A stretch of 64,000 bases of DNA from Epiperipatus broadwayi (lineage: Eukaryota; Onychophora; Udeonychophora; Euonychophora; Peripatidae): NCBI GenBank assembly GCA_028023455.1, contig JAQFVV010000056.1, positions 4,921,717 to 4,985,716 of the forward strand, written 5' to 3'. Below, piece by piece: positions 58,239-64,000 of this stretch; position 1 is the stretch's first letter, and each line of letters begins with the position of its first letter. The notes beneath the pieces are model-generated. The model was not told the DNA's origin and made no database searches. It saw only the letters and a program-made list of their open reading frames with translations. A program made the position numbers and the translations under genes.

Positions 58239-58728
58239 CAGGGGTGGGTAAATAGTGGCCTGAGGGCCATATGCGGCCCTCTAAGAGTTTTTATGTGGCC
58301 CACCAAGACAATCAAAAAAATCCACCTTGAACTGAGATTTCCTTCCTGTGACCGAAGGTTCGTCTCATATTTTCCACTAGGATGGCCACGTCAATATACA
58401 TGTGCAGTGTAGATACTATGAGCAGTGTTTTTCCATTTGATCTGGTTAATTTCAATTTTGTCTTTGCATTAGCAAATATATACATTTCCAACTTTATTGA
58501 AACCATGAACCCTCCTAAAAAATGTAAAATCGGTGATGAATGTAATGTGTTTAATGAAGAGTGGACAAACAAATATTTCTTTCGTAATACAGGTAATAAA
58601 GCAGTGTTATTATTGTGTCATGAAAAAAGGTGCGGCCCTTCACTAACCTTCGCTTCCACAAAGTAGCCCCTGATGTTGCTCTCCACCAGCCTCTGCGGCC
58701 CCCGAGCCAAAACAATTGCCCACCCCTG
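58239..58728 (+). mobile_element. Non-autonomous hAT transposon with perfect TSD
   Basis: This 490-bp element begins CAGGGGTGGG and ends CCCACCCCTG, with matching extensions (TAAA/TTGC). It is flanked by an exact 8-bp duplication ATCTAGAT (58231-58238 and 58729-58736), which fits the hAT target consensus nTnTAGAn. Subterminal GCGGCCC and TGGCCC words recur near both ends, a common feature of this hAT group. It contains only the start of a transposase gene, so it is a deletion derivative of an autonomous element. It is more G+C-rich than its surroundings and little decayed. Confidence 0.95.
58505..58630 (+). pseudogene. hAT transposase N-terminus (before the BED finger)
   Basis: From the ATG at 58505 the frame reads MNPPKKCKIGDECNVFNEEW, then TNKYFFRNTGNKAVLLLCHE. 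This matches the first ~40 residues of hAT transposases of the GTF2IRD2/SCAND3/ZBED5-related group, in which a KRKxDxECRxFxExWxxxYFF motif precedes the zinc finger CLxC. The second Cys of CxxC is lost (LLLCHE), and the sequence then jumps to the 3' end of the element. The catalytic domain is deleted. Confidence 0.8.
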
Positions 58729-58736
58729 ATCTAGAT

Positions 58737-59738
58737 GAACAAAAATATCAAAATAATCATTTCCTACATCATCCTTTCTTTTAATCTAACTCTTCTAAAT
58801 TTCTTATTATTGTAATAAATAAATATTAAAGTAAATAAATAAATAATAATTAAATCAAGTGTTAGATATTTCCTGATCCTAATGTCTCTAACAAATATTA
58901 CTGAATAACAATGCAAAATGGCAAGAGAACTCAAGATAAAGTATTGGTGATATAATAATAAGCAATTACAAATATTGAAGAACCTAAAATATATGCTTAC
59001 ATATATATAATTTGATTTAAGCATCTCTAGGTAATATTAAAAACCAATTTATAATGTTCTCATTTAATAATTTTATATATAGATTTTAAATAATTCAAAC
59101 TTTTTTTGATTGCTTAGTAACAGTTTGGCTTTTATTTATTAACTATAAAAATAAGAAAGTCGATGTTTTATTAATTAGTCAAAAATATGAAAAAAATAAG
59201 ATTTGAGCATATCACCTCCACAGCTCCCATTTTGGTTAATATAAATTAAGGTAAATGGTAAAGATACCATGAGTTCAGTTGTATTTACAATCATATGACT
59301 TTTTTTTCATTAATTATATTTGCATCACATTTCTGCTGTATTATTTTTACAGGCAATAAAGATTCATCAGACCAACCCAAATTAACATGCATTTTTTACA
59401 CATTAACTGGTAATATATAAATATCAATTAACTAAATATTAGTGATTAGATTTCTGAGTGGTATATGGATCGTCTATCAAATAAAAAATCTTCAGTATGT
59501 TTGTAATCTAAAAAAAAATTCAAGTTCATTGACTGAGATTAAACTCGAATCTACTGCCATGGATTAACTTCTATATACAGAAGCTCATCAAATTAAAAGC
59601 TTCAACTAAAATCTAAATTTCAGCTTAAATTTAATTATTTAATTATGGATTTCAATTATTTTTATAGTCTATTATTTTTATATATGTATGTTAATTTCTC
59701 TTTCTGAAGGCAGATCTGCCACCAACTGATAATTTTTG
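58737..59738. other. A+T-rich stretch
   Basis: No gene was recognised. A tRNA-like fragment (GATTAAACTCGAATC near 59,548) may be an old SINE. Confidence 0.45.
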
Positions 59739-59747
59739 ATGATGGTG

Positions 59748-59825
<78 letters not shown>

Positions 59826-59838
59826 GTTGTTGTTGTTG

Positions 59839-59903
<65 letters not shown>

Positions 59904-59934
59904 ATTATTATTATTATTATGATGATGATGATGC
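59739..59934. repeat. Trinucleotide microsatellite (ATT/GTT/GAT)n, ~195 bp
   Basis: About 65 uninterrupted triplets occur in blocks: GAT/GGT, ATT x about 26, GTT x5-6, ATT x about 8, GTT x about 11, ATT x4-5, GAT x4-5. The change between ATT and GTT blocks without loss of frame points to point substitutions spread by slippage. Long Ile/Val or Asn frames here are artefacts. Confidence 0.97.
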
Positions 59935-60164
59935 AATTTTCAAGAATTATTATGCTTTTCTATGCAATTGTAATATTATGCATATAAATGTTCAGATATT
60001 TATACAGAAATGGTAGTTGTATATTGTTTCAAAGTTAGCTTTATTCATGCTGAGGATGCTTTCGATATATTGTGTATCATAATCATAATTCTTTTACATT
60101 TCTATTGTTGGTGATATTTATGTATGCTTGGTTATATTTAAATTTATTGTGTTGTTATTCAAAT
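59935..60164. other. A+T-rich stretch
   Basis: Nothing recognisable was seen. Confidence 0.5.
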
Positions 60165-60460
60165 TTGTTATTTAAATTTTCTGAGTGAGCCCACTTCGTT
60201 GAGAGAGAGGTACTAGAGTCTTCTATTTATCATGGATTGGTCTTTGGCTATGGTCCAAGCCTCTTTGATTTTTCTCCTTTTTATCCTCCCACTAAATACA
60301 GACAATTCTTGCTTTAGATAAATCAAATTTATGGCCTGGGTGTTGTTCATGTTCTATAAATATGGAGGAGTATTCATTACTTCTCTTAGCCCTATTCAAA
60401 AGCATGCTCAGCACAAATGAAGGGAACTTTTTCTGTACAAATGACTAAATATCTATGTGT
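60165..60460 (-). pseudogene. Second PLE fragment (GIY-YIG C-terminus)
   Basis: Minus-strand translation gives AKRSNEYSSIFIEHEQHPGH, then KFDLSKARIV, then after a one-base shift RKIKEAWTIAKDQSIMNRR. These are the second half of the Penelope GIY-YIG nuclease: H..GH zinc ligands, then the RKIKEA helix with the catalytic Glu. The H..GH pair is intact here, unlike in the 52.7 kb copy, and the residues differ enough to be a separate PLE family. The catalytic Tyr/Arg half was not recognised upstream. One frameshift and at least two stops make it dead. Confidence 0.8.
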
Positions 60461-62524
60461 ATAAGATTATAATTATTAATTCTAGATTGCTTAAAGTCAT
60501 CTGTTGATACATGTATTGATAAAAATGAAGAAAGGGAATTTTGGAAAACTACAAGGCTAGTTTCCATTTTATCATTATTAACCCAAATTTTAAAAATATG
60601 TATTAAAAATGGAGCTGTTTTATATTTTCATAAATATAATTTAATTAATCTATTCATTCAGTATACTGAATGTTTACTATAGTAAGTAGAGGGATTCGAA
60701 CTTAGGATTTTCACTTTGTATCTATCCTTCACTCAATAAGCAATTTGATTTTTTACCAGAACAATCTACAGAAATGTTTTTATCTAACCATGTTTCAGTT
60801 ATTATTGAATCTTTAGAAAAGGTTCTGAGACTATACATATATATATATTTGGATTTATAAAATGTATTTGACTGTTTCTTATGATTTCTTATTAATTACA
60901 TTAAATTAAATTATTTAAATATAAGAGATAATATGACAAAGAATAGTTTAAATCTTATTTAAGCAACAGAATAGAATTTGTTAAAATTAACAATATTTTG
61001 AATAATTTTGAAATAACCAGCTATAGAATTCATCAGTAAATTCATATAATCTACTAGTTATGTAAGTGAGAATTTAATAAAAGTAGCCCAATGGACAAAT
61101 GAAAATAATACTTTCAAATATTAATAAATGTAAATATATATTATAGTCTTTGAAAAATGTTCCAATAAAAGATATTTTAAGTAAAATACCTCTTGTGGAT
61201 CAATCCACGTGTCAAAAAATTATTAAAACTACAGCAGTATCTTACTTTGTTTTGGTTTGGAATGAACATCTACATTGAGATAAACATATTCTTTTCCTTC
61301 AAGTAAAATTGAATTTTCCTTTATAGAATAACAGATTTTTTTTACATAAGTCTGCTTTGTTAAATGTATACAAATAGTTATATTTAAGGAAATTATATGA
61401 TGGAATAACATTATGGGATAATATTGCAGCATATTATTTGAAATCTTTATAGACTTTAATATTAAGAATTTTGGACTTAAAAATATTTGAATTATATAAT
61501 GTGTTGAAATTTTACCATTAATCAATTATTTATTGTAAACATTTTGTGTGAGTATTTTAAAAATAAAGAAAACAATAAAATAATTTTTAAACAATAATAT
61601 TAACCAGATCATGTGATTATAGTTTATTAATTGAACCAACATATTTTAAATCCCATTGTAAATATCACAAATGTTATCTTAGCTCATATTTATGAGAATC
61701 ATTAATGTTATTGACTTATAAAGAAAAAAAATTAGAAAATTAATTACTGATTGTTGTGTAATTAATTATTTTATATTATATTAATATTTTATATTTGAAA
61801 TTTCACAATTTGTGTTTCTCAATCTTTGTGGAAAGGATTCACTGGGTTACATTTTGGCAGTTTCTTCTAAACCTTAGAAAGTGTTGTGTTGGTAGTGTTT
61901 CAAGATTAATTTTAAGTAAAAAATTAAAATATTTTGATTCAAATGACCAAAATTTGAATTGAGGGTAAAGCTGTTTTCTTGGTGATGTTCTATGTGGTTT
62001 TATCATTGTTTTGTGGAGAGGATAAAAGTGAATGGACTTATGAATACTTGAATTTATTTTGAAGGGGTTTAAAGTGGAATGTGTAGTGTCTTTAGATTTG
62101 CATGATTAAGAATTGGTTTTTCTATGGAAGTGATTCAAAGACTTTTATATATGGAAATTATTTTGCACATGCTGAAATTATAGTGATCGTTTTTTGGATT
62201 CTGAAAGTGAGAAATGAGTGGTGCCCTAGACTGTTTTGTGAGAATACATTTTTTAGACATCAGTGAGATTACAATTACTTTTTCTCCCACATGAGTTTCC
62301 TCCATAGTATGTCTATTTGGTATGTGATTCCTTTGGTATAATGTATTGATGGGGTGTAGTCTGATATATTCATTATGTATTCTCTTTTATAATTTTCCTT
62401 ATCATTTCACTCTTATATTTCATATAATTACTATTAACCCTTTGTGTGTATGTGTCTATAATTTATAAAATTCTAAATGTTTAATTTGTCTTAATGAATC
62501 ATTTAAATTATGCTTTTTTTTTGT
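60461..62524. other. A+T-rich stretch; possible family P fragment
   Basis: GGGATTCGAACTTAGGATTT near 60,690 resembles the tRNA-like end of P4, followed by a loosely similar stretch to about 60,770, but no hammerhead core follows. No gene was recognised. A more complex patch at 61.8-62.4 kb has no identified relatives. Confidence 0.35.
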
Positions 62525-63375
62525 CTCAGTAGAAGGTTTACTGTTAAATTTGTCTTGTTTGTATGAGTTATTTTTCTTTCACTTCTTTTAAGAATGTTTT
62601 TAAATAGCTTTGATCACTTCATGTGTTGAATCTATTAAGAACATTACAGTCCGAAAATATATTTTTCCATTAATTCAAATATAATCTAATTCTATTGTAC
62701 CTTCATTTGAATGATTTCATATCCATTTTTATTAAGCATTTCTTGTTCAACAAAAAAATTTATAATATTCAGTGTTTTTTCCTCATATAAGTCTGTGGTT
62801 TCTCTCATTTATGTTATAACCAAATTTACCCCAAAGCAACTTCATCTTTTAATCATTTACCACTTGTAACATTACAGACTCCCATGACAATTTTAAAATG
62901 TTGTTTGGTTTTATCAAGAGCATTTTATACATCTCTTCCTCACAACTAGAACTTGTTGGAAAATAAACCTTAATTATCTGCATTTGATATCTTCTATTAA
63001 TTTGAAATACTATTCTTACCACGCTATCTGATACATCATTAATCTGCACATAGTTGTTTTTTAATTATTTTTTTAATAATAAATCCCACTTTACTTGTTT
63101 TATCAACATTTGTGCCTTTGTATTAAAGTACATGGCCATATTTACTAAGTGCAACAAGGTCCCATGTAATATTAAACAATTCTTGCAATTTCTATAATTT
63201 TTTTTTACTTGATTGAAGGTGATCTGCAGTTGTAGATACTTAAAATAAAATGTCATCAATGAATAGCAGTCTGAATTTGCAATCAGAGGATTCTTAGTAC
63301 CATCTTCCTTTGGCTGTCAATTGCCACCTTGGCTGGTCAATTTATAGCCTTCTGAGATTAAGAGCCATAATTTTT
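62525..63375 (-). pseudogene. RTE LINE 5' end (copy R5): leader and endonuclease
   Basis: The minus strand runs from the leader (TTATGGCTCTTAATCTCAGA, near 63,370) through TACAACTGCAGATCACCTTC, DVSDSVVRIVFQINRRYQ and IIKVYFPTSSS, to a degraded WESVM (MGDFN) block and the sequence around the DYIL block, ending about 62,525. It is the 5' third of the element only. The leader is about 40 bp longer than in R4. LINE fragments normally lack the 5' end, so an isolated 5' piece implies a later deletion or an inverted part of a twin-primed copy. Frames are broken. Confidence 0.8.
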
Positions 63376-64000
63376 TTGTCTGTTATAATTTACATCTACA
63401 TTTATCCTGTCTTCAAGACAACTCAACTGATACTTTAGTTAAATTAAAAATTTATTGGCAGTAGAAAAGAAAGGCCGTGGTGTTTCTTGATCTTAAACTC
63501 AGACATAAAAAGCCAATTAAATTTACTAGCTGATTGATACATATTGATAAACAGTTCAGACATGCCTCTTTGTATACAAACAATCACATTATAATTGACA
63601 AGAATGTATGAAATGGACCTTAGTAATCTGCCCTGCCCTCAAAGAGTCTTTCCAATTAATAACAAACTCCTTACTGCAATCATATATATATATATATGTT
63701 GGCGAGATAATGCTACACATACTGTACGTAATATGTATATATTATTTAACAATTTTTTTTTATTAATGTAATTAAAATTTGTCATTGATCTATTGAGACA
63801 GAATTGGCCCAGCCTTATTTTGTAAACAAAGCTTCGAAAATATCGTAAGAAAAAAAAATTCTGATAATTAAATATACATATATTAATTTATTTTTTGTTA
63901 AATTGCGTTTATTTTTATTTCACATATATTTCTTCTAAACATAATTGTTAATAATCAGTATTAAAAATCTGAATTCACAATACCTTTTAATGCTCTTTTA
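63376..64000. other. A+T-rich stretch
   Basis: No gene was recognised. An (AT)n run lies near 63,682-63,697. Confidence 0.5.

Noticed and set aside
59691-59987. Open frames of poly-Asn (minus) and poly-Ile/Val (plus)
   Set aside because: They are pure translations of the trinucleotide microsatellite with no coding context.

Overview
This is a eukaryotic, almost certainly metazoan, window. It is strongly A+T-rich, littered with microsatellites, and made of non-coding DNA plus a dense, layered set of decayed transposable elements. No intact protein-coding gene, rRNA or functional tRNA gene was found. Two short stretches (32.9 kb plus strand, 44.1 kb minus strand) look like possible host exons, but neither is recognised. 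The elements present (RTE, Penelope-like, Ty3-type, mariner, Merlin, hAT, tRNA-derived SINEs) fit an invertebrate; the sequence alone does not name a lineage.

Layout. 0-2 kb: a hammerhead-ribozyme repeat (P1) and an RTE 3' fragment. 7.9-8.3 kb: a mariner transposase relic. 9.1 kb: M1, a short retroposed element with 15-bp target duplications. 10.3 kb: a tRNA-derived SINE. 11.1-12.1 kb: a minus-strand non-LTR reverse-transcriptase relic with a YMDD box. 13.6-14.2 kb: a Merlin (ISXO2-like) transposase relic. 15.59-22.60 kb: a Ty3/gypsy-type element on the minus strand, with two LTRs of about 2.53 kb, a PBS, a PPT and 4-bp target duplications. Its interior is reduced to an N-terminal coiled-coil segment joined to an integrase C-terminus. 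23.9-24.3 kb: palindromic copy P3. 25.7-35.6 kb: SINEs, M2, fold-back DNAs, a twin-primed RTE copy and P4, which carries the best hammerhead ribozyme. 38.1 and 49.8 kb: M3 and M4. 50.3-50.9 kb: the 3' end of another LINE. 52.5-54.1 kb: a Penelope-like element (PLE) nested in an RTE copy. 55.1-57.8 kb: the longest RTE copy, with endonuclease and RT. 58.2-58.7 kb: an internally deleted hAT element with perfect 8-bp target duplications. 60.2 kb: a second PLE fragment. 62.5-63.4 kb: an RTE 5' end.

The most interesting theme is two unrelated short repeat families that carry hammerhead-type self-cleaving RNA motifs. Family P has copies at 1.1, 14.6, 24.1 and 35.4 kb. Family M has copies at 9.1, 26.3, 38.3 and 49.9 kb. 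They lie in the same window as two PLE remnants. PLEs elsewhere carry hammerhead ribozymes and have been proposed to move short non-autonomous hammerhead elements (retrozymes). P copies also carry a tRNA-like internal promoter candidate, recalling the schistosome Sm-alpha SINE-like family. Three M copies have 13-15 bp target duplications, as expected of retroposition rather than cut-and-paste. All alignments were made by eye; no database search or folding program was run.
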